Shown in pieces: positions 42,821 to 52,100 of a DNA stretch of 64,000 nt. The notes under the pieces were generated by a model, which made no database searches, was not told the DNA's origin, and saw nothing but the letters and a program-made list of their open reading frames with translations. A program made the position numbers and the translations under genes. Position 1 is the stretch's first letter; each line of letters opens with the position of its first letter. The stretch lies in assembly GCA_038532435.1 (NCBI GenBank), contig JBCBAP010000001.1:124001-188000 (forward strand), written 5' to 3'. The stretch comes from JBCBAP01 sp038532435. Lineage in GTDB: Bacteria > Pseudomonadota > Alphaproteobacteria > Rhodobacterales > Rhodobacteraceae.

Positions 42821-43699
42821 GTGGAGATTTCAGCCTGTTGGCACAATGGACGCGTCGTTGATAGCGACGCGGCATCCCCTTCAATTGCGTCCATGTCCTT
42901 GCACATGGGCCTCGCGGTCTTTGACGGGATGATGGCCTATGGGAACGGCGCGGCGTTCCACGTGTTGCGAAAGCGAAAGCATGTCGAACGCCTCGTGTCC
43001 GGCGCGTCCAACCTCGGGTTTGCTCCGAGATACTCCGTCGATGAGATATCGGAGGCCATAGACGCCTTGCTGGAAGGTCTGGACCCGCATGAAACCTACT
43101 ATATCAGGCCAATCGCCTATCGTGGGAGCCAGCATCTCTGGTTGACCGAGATCGACGATGTGCCCGTGGACCTCGCCATCATCGCGGCGCCGGCGGTGCG
43201 GAACGTCGATGCGGGGCTGCGGATGCAGGTGTCCCGGTATCAGCGTGTCTCAAGTGCGGCGATGCCGGTTCAGTGGAAAACAGCGGGCTCCTACGTGAAC
43301 AGCTATCTCTGTCGGCAAACCGCCGCCGCGGACGGGTACGATGACGGCATCATGCTGGACGACCGCGGCCGCCTTGCGGAGGCGAGTGCCGCAAACCTCT
43401 TCCTCATCCGCGGTGAGACCGTTTTGACCCCGGCCCTGAACGGAGATGTTTTTCCGGGCATCACGCGAGGCCTTGTCCTCGACCTGGCCGATACGCTTGG
43501 TGTCGAGCTTGTCGAACAGGCGCTCTACCCCAGCGATCTGACCACCGCCGACGCGGCTTTCATCGGCTCGACACTCCTGGAAATGCGTCCGATTGATGAG
43601 GTTGGAGGTGTGAGGCTCAACTCCTCAGAGAACGTTTCATGGAGCCGATTGAAGTCAGCGTTTCGTGACGTGACCGCATCCCCATCGGGCATGGTCTAG
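42821..43699 (+). CDS. Fold-type IV PLP aminotransferase (branched-chain/ADC-lyase-like) in the NRPS-PKS cluster
   Basis: The 292-residue protein resembles IlvE-type enzymes: LHMGLAVFDGMMAY near residues 27-40, the PLP Lys at residue 153 (VQWKTAGSYVNSYL) and the phosphate-binding EASAANLFLI region near 190. GTG 42821 follows GGGGGAG. It is the only plus-strand gene on the left of the cluster and diverges from the PPTase. It probably makes an unusual amino acid precursor or aminates a ketide; a housekeeping branched-chain role is less likely given its location. Confidence 0.85.
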   Translation: MEISACWHNGRVVDSDAASPSIASMSLHMGLAVFDGMMAYGNGAAFHVLRKRKHVERLVSGASNLGFAPRYSVDEISEAIDALLEGLDPHETYYIRPIAYRGSQHLWLTEIDDVPVDLAIIAAPAVRNVDAGLRMQVSRYQRVSSAAMPVQWKTAGSYVNSYLCRQTAAADGYDDGIMLDDRGRLAEASAANLFLIRGETVLTPALNGDVFPGITRGLVLDLADTLGVELVEQALYPSDLTTADAAFIGSTLLEMRPIDEVGGVRLNSSENVSWSRLKSAFRDVTASPSGMV

Positions 43700-43706
43700 A
43701 ACCGGG

Positions 43707-44495
43707 TTAGCCCGGTACTGCCTGGGAAACCGCATCGGTCAGGCAGGCGACGAAATCGGGCTCTGCATGACATGGAAAGAAGTGCGATCCGGCGACGGTG
43801 TGACGGCTGAACGTTTCGGTGGTGAAGCGACCCCAGCCATCCATTTCCTCGGGTGAAACGCTCTGATCCGCGCGACCGGCCAGCGCGACAATCGGGACAG
43901 CGACGCGGCGATCGGGATCGATGCTTGAACGCGCGAGCATGAGGTCAGCGCGAAGGAGTTGAGAGACGCACGCTCTCAGTTCGGCGCTCGCCACCATGTC
44001 GGGCAATGTGTCGAGCCCGTTCTCCAGCGTGCCGACCGAGAAGTCGAACATCTCCGCATCGGACATGGACAGCAGCGGATCGAGAACCCCCGGCGAAGGA
44101 GGCGCGGCACCTGCAACGATGATCGACACGACCCGGTGATCGTCGCGTCCCGCCAGCTCTGCGGCGAGGGCGAAAGCCAGGTATGCCCCGCAGCTGTGGC
44201 CGAAGAGCACAATCGGACCCTCGACAGGGTCAAGTTCCGGAAGGAGGCGCGCAACAAACGTCCCGGCCTCGACGATGGGCGCCTCTCCGAACAGTTGCAG
44301 CCTTCCGGGAGGGCTCACCGCGTAGAGAGGACCGGTGCCCCCCCACACACGCGCGAGTTTCGCGAAGTTCGTCGCGTTTCCGCCGCCAGGCGGTAACGCG
44401 ATTGTCGCCGGTGCGTTCGCCGACCCGGATGCAAGGCGGGTCAGCATGGATGCCGGGCGTCGGACCTGCTCGACGGCCCCGGTTGCCGTGCTCAC
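43707..44495 (-). CDS. Type II thioesterase
   Basis: The 262-residue alpha/beta hydrolase resembles external thioesterases of NRPS/PKS systems: LFGHSCGAYLAFALA with the nucleophilic Ser, the acidic residue in LAGRADQSVSPEEM and His in VAGSHFFPC. These free misprimed carrier proteins from wrong acyl groups. It is the last gene of the long minus-strand operon, overlapping the stand-alone A-domain gene by 4 bp. Confidence 0.9.
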   Translation of the reverse strand: MSTATGAVEQVRRPASMLTRLASGSANAPATIALPPGGGNATNFAKLARVWGGTGPLYAVSPPGRLQLFGEAPIVEAGTFVARLLPELDPVEGPIVLFGHSCGAYLAFALAAELAGRDDHRVVSIIVAGAAPPSPGVLDPLLSMSDAEMFDFSVGTLENGLDTLPDMVASAELRACVSQLLRADLMLARSSIDPDRRVAVPIVALAGRADQSVSPEEMDGWGRFTTETFSRHTVAGSHFFPCHAEPDFVACLTDAVSQAVPG

Positions 44496-46033
44496 GACCG
44501 GGCCTCGATGTAATTGCGGTCAATTTTGCCAACGAAACTCGTCGGCATCTCGTCGTAAAACGCGAAGGTGCCGGGGATCATGTACACCGGCAGCGTTGGC
44601 TTCAGCCACGCGACCAACTCCGCACTATCGAGCTCGGCACCGGAATAAGCGGCGTGAAGCTTGTCCGGGTCGCTCTTGCTTTTGACGACGACGACATCGA
44701 CCACCTCGGGATGACGGCGCAACTGGGCCTCGATCTCTCCGGGCTCGACGCGATGCCCCAGAACCTTGATCTGTTTGTCGATACGCCCGCAGTGGATGAG
44801 CGCCCCGCCCTCCCACCGCACGGAGTCGCCGGTGCGGTACCAGTCATCCCGGGTCAGTTCGTGACCGGCGGCAACCTCGACCGTTCCTTCAGATGTGCAC
44901 CGCACGAAACGATGCCTGTTGTCCGTGGCCTCAAGGTACCCGTCAAATCGCTGGGGACCTCGGATGCAGAGCTCGCCATCGTCCGACGGGTTTCCATCGG
45001 CGTCGATGATGAGATGTTCGAGGTGGTCGTAGACCTTGCCGATCGGCACGGTCCCGTTCTCCGTGACCGGCCATCCGCTTCGATCCGGTCCGAGGACCAT
45101 ATCGGCGCAGGTGAGCACGGTTTCCGTCGGGCCGTAGACGTTGAGGATCTTCGAATTTGGTGCCAACCGGTTCCAGAGCTCGGCCTGCTTGAGGGTGAAC
45201 GGTTCGGCGCCGAAGATGCTGTGCTGAAGAGCGGGTGCCTTTCCGGGCTCAATGTTGCCAGCCGCATGGGCGAGGGACACTGCAGACGATACCGAAAACC
45301 AATGCGTGAGCCGGTGTTCGAGGATGGAGCGGACCGGATCGCGGACCTCGTCCGGTGTGAGATCGATGAGGGTACCCCCACCTCCCCAGACCGCGAACAT
45401 GTTGGCAATGAACGGATCGAATGTCTGACCGAACGTCTGGGCGTACCGGCTGTCCTGTCCGATCTCGTATCGGTCGATCATGTACCGAACGAGAGGCAGG
45501 ACGTTGTACTGACGGATGGGCACACCCTTCGGCCGCCCGGTCGAACCGGATGTGAAGAGCACATAGACCTCGTCGAGCACGTCCTTATCCATCGGCGGGG
45601 TGGTTTCTTGCGTGATAGTCTGGTCCGGAACCACGTCAGGCAGTCTGATGACGGTCAGATCGCGCGCTTCGGGGATCCGCGCGATCGCCTCTGCACCAGC
45701 GTCATCCACGAGGATGGTGGTGACCTTGCAGCGATCGAGAACGTCCGCCGCGCGGTCGACAGGGTAGCCAGGATCAAGCGGGACAACGCTGCATCCCAGA
45801 TCCTGGAGTGCGATGTAGGCCCCGAAGAGAGGCATCGACCGGCGCGCACTCAGCGCGATGCGTGCAGGAAGCTCGGCAGAGGCCGTCCGGAGTTGTCCGG
45901 CAATCTCTCCTGAGATCGCGCGCAGCTCCGCGTAGGTCCAGACATCGCGCCCGATTTCGAGTGCTGGGGCGTCGGGCTGCCGGCGGACGGTTCTGTGGAA
46001 CAGATCAGCAAGAAACCGGATCTCTTGGGGCAT
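44492..46033 (-). CDS. Stand-alone NRPS adenylation protein
   Basis: The 513-residue protein is a complete A domain with no carrier domain. Core motifs are intact: VLFTSGSTGRPKG (A3), FDPFIAN (A4), NVYGPTETV (A5), YRTGDSVRW (A7), GRIDKQIKVLGHRVEPGEIE (A8) and the C-terminal Lys in VGKID (A10). The specificity residues read by eye are D-P-A-F-I-G-V-L-T-K, which I do not recognise. It lies between the type II thioesterase and a C-A-PCP protein whose own A domain is dead, so it probably charges that carrier in trans. Confidence 0.9.
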   Translation of the reverse strand: MPQEIRFLADLFHRTVRRQPDAPALEIGRDVWTYAELRAISGEIAGQLRTASAELPARIALSARRSMPLFGAYIALQDLGCSVVPLDPGYPVDRAADVLDRCKVTTILVDDAGAEAIARIPEARDLTVIRLPDVVPDQTITQETTPPMDKDVLDEVYVLFTSGSTGRPKGVPIRQYNVLPLVRYMIDRYEIGQDSRYAQTFGQTFDPFIANMFAVWGGGGTLIDLTPDEVRDPVRSILEHRLTHWFSVSSAVSLAHAAGNIEPGKAPALQHSIFGAEPFTLKQAELWNRLAPNSKILNVYGPTETVLTCADMVLGPDRSGWPVTENGTVPIGKVYDHLEHLIIDADGNPSDDGELCIRGPQRFDGYLEATDNRHRFVRCTSEGTVEVAAGHELTRDDWYRTGDSVRWEGGALIHCGRIDKQIKVLGHRVEPGEIEAQLRRHPEVVDVVVVKSKSDPDKLHAAYSGAELDSAELVAWLKPTLPVYMIPGTFAFYDEMPTSFVGKIDRNYIEARS

Positions 46034-46048
46034 GGGGGAGTGACCTTG

Positions 46049-49000
46049 TTAGTCGGGAAGGGACGTGGTCGCCTTGAGCGGGGCCGTGGGGGAGTTGCTT
46101 GCGGTCGGCTGTGACCCGGAAGACCGGTCCGCTCCAGCGGTGCGTTGATCGATCAGTTCCGACATCGCCCGCACCGTTGGGTATCTGAACAGTTCAACCA
46201 GCCTCACCTTGGTGTTGAAGTGCCGGTTCAGATGTTCGCTCAGTCGGCTGAGTTTCAGGGAGTCTCCGCCCGCATCGAAGAAGTTCGTCGCGTGATCGAA
46301 CGGATGCTGCAAGACCTCTGTCCACAGCGCGGCGACGGCGGCTTCTGTCCCGCCAAGGCCCGACGCTGCTGGCGCATCCTGTTTGATGACTGCCTCGACG
46401 CCCTCCAGCAAACGATCTAGGTCGAGGGATCCGTCCCGCCTGCGAAGCGAGGACGTCGTCAGGACGATCCGCGCGGGACGCTGATAATCCGGCACCGGGC
46501 GGAGGAGCCGACGCCTGACATCCACTTCGTTCAACGCTGACCCGACGATGATCTCGACCGCAAGCAGGCTCTGTTCCGGCCGATCCCTGTCCGGCACGAT
46601 CATCGCTGCCTCGACGACATCAGGGTGCCGCTCGACATTCGCCTCGATGAAGGCCAGATCGATGGCTCCACCGCGATCGTTCCAGCGGTCAGCAACATGG
46701 CCTGTAACCTCGAGGGATCCGTCCCCGGCGATCCGACCGAAGAGGTTGGTGCGGGCAGGGGCGTGCAGATCCTTGGCCATTACGACAACTTCCACGCGGC
46801 CCCATCCTCCCGGCGCGACAGGTGTGCCGTCCGGGCCCTCGATCATGACCGGGCTGGCAGGACGGAACCGATGCACGGCCGCATCTTCGGGTGTCGCGGC
46901 CGCCTTGAAGATCGGACCAAGCCCGACCCCGGACAGTCGCCAACTGTCCCCGATCTTGACGCCTGCGGTCTCGAGCTTTCCCTTCAGCAGTTGCCCGACC
47001 GGTTTGGGAGAGACGATGTGGAGGCTGTTGACCAACGCTGACCAGTCCGGTCTGTCCAACCAGCGGCGGACATCGTGAGGCGTTCCCCACCAGTGCGCAC
47101 GCAGGCCCTTTCCACTCGCAAGCGCTGACGTTCGAACCCCCTCATCGATCAGCACACTGTCCCCGCGGGTCAGGGGAAGAAGCACCTGATACACGGCAAG
47201 CTCTTCCCACGTGTCCGTCGAAAGCGAAGTGGCGGCACTTTCCGTGTCCATGGCGCGCCAGATTCCTTGAACCGAGGATGACAGCATCCCGTGGGTGGTC
47301 ACGCTGACCTGCCCGGTAACGTCGTCCCGCGTCATGAGGGCCGGCATTTCGGCCCGGGCTCTGGGGACAAGTCCGAGCTCTCCTCCGGACACCACATCCG
47401 GCGACAGGGTGATGATCGGGATGTCCATCGTGTCGAAAAGACCGAGGAAGTCTTCGCCGGACAGCATGATGCAGGCCACGCCCGCTTCCCGCACGATCCG
47501 CCGCTGGTCCGCAGCGCGCCGCGTGAAATCCAGCGGAACGACCACGTGACCATGGGACAGTACTGCCAGTTGCGCCGCGACGAGATCAACGCCGCGCCGC
47601 ATGCAGATCCCGATGGGGCTGCCCTCGGCAAGTTGTAGGTGCGCGAGGCGGGAGGCGATGTCGGCAGCCGTCGATCTCAAATCCGCGTAGGAGGTCTCAC
47701 CGGTTGTCGAGATCACTGCAGGTGCTGATGGTGCCTCCTCCGCCCGCGTGAGGAACTGATCGATGACGGTGACTGGTTGGGGAGGATTGCCGGCTGCGCT
47801 GCCCTGATCGGAACGGTCCTCCAGCGCTGCCATGATCTCGGCAATCGTTGCGTCCGGTTTCTGGGAAACTGTTTCAACCAGCCCCGACATCTCCCTGTGC
47901 AGCGAGTGGATGACGTGATCCTCGAACAGATCGGCGCGCCGGTGCGTTCGAAAGACGAGGTCGTCACCCACATGCACGAATGCAAATTCAAGGTCGGTCT
48001 TGGTGAACCCTGGTTCCAGAAACGGCGATTGAACATCGACAGGACCGAACCGGTAGCGCGGCTCGCTTTCCACATGCGTAAACAGCACCTGAAAGACGGG
48101 GTCGAAGGAAGCGTTCTGCGGATAGTTCGCCTCCCGCAGGATCGTTTCAGGGTCGAAGGGAGGCTGATCGAAACAGTCCAGCAGGTCGCCGCGGTTTGCG
48201 GCGAGCAGATCTTTGAAGGTCTGCCCGCTTTCCATTGTTGCGCGCAGGACGCTGACCCGGACCCGGTAGCCAACCTCGCGGTCCTTCGACAGATCGTCTC
48301 GCGCCGAAAGCGGTGTGCCCATGATGCAATCGGTGACACCGAAGCGGTAGAACAGGAGATCACTCAACGTCTTGAGGACGAGAAACGGCGTGTAACCCTT
48401 TGTCTTTTGCGCATCGAAGAGGGACCTGATCGGCCCCGCCGGGATCGTTGAGTTGTTATAAATGCCCCGGTACTCGGAAAGCGCCGGACGGGTCACTGCG
48501 ACGGGCAACTGGATGAGCGGCGCCGCCCGGGCCAGTTTCTCGACCCAGTATCCGGCAATCGGTGTCGGGATCGGAAGGCGATCGTAGTGTTCCCCGTCAG
48601 GACCCGTCTGCTCAGCGAGACCTGACCCGGTCGCGAAAGCCTCGTACAGGTCGGACAAGTCTTCGAGCACGATCTCTTTCGATCGCGCATCGAAGCCCAC
48701 ATGGTGCACGCACAGTAGGAAACGATACTGGTCAGCCGCGAGCCTCACCAGTTCGGCGCGATAGATCGGCCCCTCATCAAGGTCGAAGATATGTTCGGCG
48801 ACGGACGTGCGCAGGTCATCATATCTGCGGGCTGCCTCCTCGGCGGCCTCACGGGACAAGTCGTGATGATGAAGCGGGGCGGGCTGAACCGGATCTACAC
48901 TCCAGCACGGCGCACCATCGACGATCGAGACCTTGGACCGGAGCGCCGGATGCCTGCGTATGACCTCGTCGAACGCAGCCTCGAACGCGTCGACATTCAG

Positions 49001-49126
49001 ATCGAAGTTGAGATCGAGGCTGAACGGGATGTTGTAGCAGGGGCAATCATCCCGAAGCCGGTTGGCGATCCAGAGCTGCGACTCCGCTTTTGTCAGCCGC
49101 TGGCCGGTCTCGATGGGGGTGTTCAT
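46049..49126 (-). CDS. NRPS module C-A*-PCP with a degenerate adenylation domain
   Basis: The 1025-residue protein has a condensation domain (HHVGFDA at residues 141-147), an A-like region (about 470-900) and a carrier domain with Ser956 in AGGDSL. The A region keeps its fold outline, but every catalytic motif is gone: no TSGSTGxPKG, no YGPTE (GVGLGPIF instead), no TGD, and no C-terminal Lys (RRDGSLDL). It cannot activate an amino acid. ATG 49126 overlaps the previous gene's stop by 4 bp. The carrier must be loaded by another protein, most simply the neighbouring stand-alone A protein. Confidence 0.88.
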   Translation of the reverse strand: MNTPIETGQRLTKAESQLWIANRLRDDCPCYNIPFSLDLNFDLNVDAFEAAFDEVIRRHPALRSKVSIVDGAPCWSVDPVQPAPLHHHDLSREAAEEAARRYDDLRTSVAEHIFDLDEGPIYRAELVRLAADQYRFLLCVHHVGFDARSKEIVLEDLSDLYEAFATGSGLAEQTGPDGEHYDRLPIPTPIAGYWVEKLARAAPLIQLPVAVTRPALSEYRGIYNNSTIPAGPIRSLFDAQKTKGYTPFLVLKTLSDLLFYRFGVTDCIMGTPLSARDDLSKDREVGYRVRVSVLRATMESGQTFKDLLAANRGDLLDCFDQPPFDPETILREANYPQNASFDPVFQVLFTHVESEPRYRFGPVDVQSPFLEPGFTKTDLEFAFVHVGDDLVFRTHRRADLFEDHVIHSLHREMSGLVETVSQKPDATIAEIMAALEDRSDQGSAAGNPPQPVTVIDQFLTRAEEAPSAPAVISTTGETSYADLRSTAADIASRLAHLQLAEGSPIGICMRRGVDLVAAQLAVLSHGHVVVPLDFTRRAADQRRIVREAGVACIMLSGEDFLGLFDTMDIPIITLSPDVVSGGELGLVPRARAEMPALMTRDDVTGQVSVTTHGMLSSSVQGIWRAMDTESAATSLSTDTWEELAVYQVLLPLTRGDSVLIDEGVRTSALASGKGLRAHWWGTPHDVRRWLDRPDWSALVNSLHIVSPKPVGQLLKGKLETAGVKIGDSWRLSGVGLGPIFKAAATPEDAAVHRFRPASPVMIEGPDGTPVAPGGWGRVEVVVMAKDLHAPARTNLFGRIAGDGSLEVTGHVADRWNDRGGAIDLAFIEANVERHPDVVEAAMIVPDRDRPEQSLLAVEIIVGSALNEVDVRRRLLRPVPDYQRPARIVLTTSSLRRRDGSLDLDRLLEGVEAVIKQDAPAASGLGGTEAAVAALWTEVLQHPFDHATNFFDAGGDSLKLSRLSEHLNRHFNTKVRLVELFRYPTVRAMSELIDQRTAGADRSSGSQPTASNSPTAPLKATTSLPD

Positions 49127-52100
49127 GGGATCACCAGTGCGTCGAGTGTTTCCGCGAGGGTGGAGACGTGAGGTGGTTGCAGAACCGTGTAATGGTTGCC
49201 GCCCACCGGCAGAATGCGGACAGGAGATCTGCTGAGCCCCTGCCATGTGTCTGCAATCGACTGCGGCTCCTCATCGCTCAACACAACGTTGATGGAGGAC
49301 ACTGTCGTCGTCTCGTCAAAGCTGCCGAGCAACCCGATGTTCGCTGACCAGACCTCGAGCATGGCACGCATCCGTCGCGCGCTGATATCAACCTGCAAAC
49401 CGTCCGAAGTGCGGGCGATGTCCTGCAGGTAGGCGATCCGCTCATCGTCCGTCAGCAGCGCCGCCGCATCGGCTGTGATCAGGTTCGGATCGTAGTCCCC
49501 ATTCAGGTTTTGCGCAAAACCGCGAAGTACCTCCTCGCTGCCCGGTTTAGTCCGTCCCGACAGGCCGTAGGGCGGATGGGAGTTGATAAGAGCAAGCGAC
49601 ACCTCTTCATCCCTCGCTTCCAGCTTTCGCGCGATGTCGAGTGCGTTGATCCCGCCGTAGCACCATCCGAAGAGGTTGTAGGGCCCCTCGGGCTGCATTT
49701 GCCGGATACGGTCGGCATAGAGGGCGGCGCGCGATCCGAAGTCCGGGGCATCGAAGCCGCCATCCACCAGTTCGGGACACGCGATCGCATAGATGGGGTT
49801 CTCGCAATTCATCGCCTTCGCGAGTGCTACGTAGCAGGACACGCTCTCCCCTGCGGGATGGGCGAGGAAAACGGGGCGACCGGTGCCTTGCCTGAGCTCG
49901 ATCAGATCCTCATGCAGGTCAGGTGTGCGGTCCCCGGTGACCATCCGCGCGAAATCGGCGACCGTCCCGCCCTGAAAGATGGAAACGAGCGGAAGCTCCA
50001 CGCCAAGGTCACTCTCGATCCGGGACATCAGCTTAACCGCCTGCAGGGAGTTGCCGCCCAGGTCGAAGAAATTGTCGCGCAGCCCCACCCGGCCGATGTT
50101 CAGGGTGTCGCGCCAGATCGCCGCGATCCGGGCTTCCATCGGGGACATGGCCACGTCAGGTTGGACCACTTCGGCGGGCGCGAGAGGCAGGGCATTTCGG
50201 TCGATCTTCCCCGCCTTGGACCGGGGAAGTTCCCCAACGTGGCCGAACCTTGCAGGAACGGCGTAGTCGGGAAGGTGCTGCGCAACGAAGCGGCGCAGTT
50301 CGGCGGGATCGGTGTTCCGGCCTTCGTAGGCGGCGATCAGACGGACCTCATCCTCCCGATGGTTGTCCAGTACCGCAACCGCCTTGGCCACCGCAGGATG
50401 ACGCTCAAGCGCGTGCTCGACCTCGTCCAGTTCGATGCGGAAGCCGTTGAGCTTGATCTGTGTGTCGCGCCGTCCGAGGAACACGAGCGTTCCATCGTGC
50501 ATGACCTTGGCCATGTCACCGGTTCGAAAAAGCCGGGTGCCACGGATCGGATCGGTGATGAAACGCTCAGCGGTCAGCTCCGGCAGGTTGCGGTATCCCA
50601 GCGCAACGCCAACCCCTCCGATGTGCAGCTCGCCGGGAACATTGGTCGGGCTGATCCGCCCATGCTCATCGAGCACGTGGAGTTGCGTGTTGTGCAGCGG
50701 CGCACCGAGGCTCACCTGCGCGGCTGCCGTGATCGGCCAACATGACGACCAGATCGTCGTCTCCGTCGGCCCGTACATGTTCCAGGCAACCGCTTTTGTC
50801 GCGACGAGCCAGTGGTGGAGTGTCTTCGGCAATGCCTCTCCACCCACCAACAGCTTGAGGCCTTCGGTCGGAGCCCATCCGATCTCCTTGAGCAATGCGA
50901 GAGCCGACGGCGTTCCCTGGAACACGGTCGCCTTCACGCCTGCGATGAGGGCGGACAGCTCTATCGGATTTCGGGCAGTATCGCCCGTCGCGATGACCGT
51001 CGTCGCACCCCGGACGAGTGGGCCAAGCAGCTCGAGGCCCGATATGTCGAAGGACACCGATGTGGCCGCGACAAAAACGTCGGAGGCATCGAGGTCCAAT
51101 GTCCTTTCTACGGATCCGAGCAGGTTGGACAATCCCAGATGAGTGACCTCGACGCCCTTCGGCGCACCGGTGGATCCCGATGTGTAGATTATGTAGGCGA
51201 GGGCATCCGGTTCCGGAGCGTGCACGTTCAAATCGGCGGTGTTTCGGGATTGATCGACAGCATCGAAATCCAGGATCTGGATGCTGCCTCCACTGAGTTC
51301 GGCCAGGGCTTCAGAATGCCCCAATACGAGCGCAGGGGCGGCATCGCGTAGGATCGCGTCGATCCGCTCCTGGGGATGCGTCGTGTCGATCGGAACATAG
51401 GCCGCTCCGACCATCGCGACGGCGAACATCGCAACCACGGTGTCGCATGACCGGCTCAGCAACAGCGCAACCCGTTCACCTTCCCGGACGCCCTTTTCGT
51501 TGAGTTCAAGGGCGCAGGCCCGCGCGCGGTGCACAAGCTCCGCGTATGTCAGGTGCGTGTCACCACAGGTCACCGCCACCTTGTGCGGATGGGCGAGCGC
51601 TGCCTCGAGGATTGAGAGGTGGAACCCGACCGTCTCAACATCCAGGTCCGGTCCATGGCCGAGCGTTTCGCGGTGGCGTCTCTCCTCTTCGGAGACGATG
51701 GAGATGTCCGAGATCCGTCGCTCTGGGTCCGCGAGGATCTCATCAACAATCGTTTCGAAATGCCGGTGCATCTGTTTCGCGAACTCAGCCGAGAACAGAT
51801 CGGTGTTGAATTCGATGAGGCCATAGAGCTCCCGTCGCTGTGCCTCATCGTTCCAGACGGCCATCAGGATCTCGTCCTTGGCGGTCCGGTTGTCGAGCAT
51901 GACGGACTGTATCTCCACACCCGGAAGGGTCAGAGGCGCCTCCTTGAAATCCACCATGATGAAGGATGTCTGGTAGAGCGGATTGCGGCTTGGTGCCCGT
52001 GGGATGTCCAGTTCGTCCAGAAGCGTGCCGAAGGGAATGTCGCGATGATCGAGCGCCTCGAGCATCGTCCGGTTCATCCCGTCGAGCAGGCCGCGGACGG

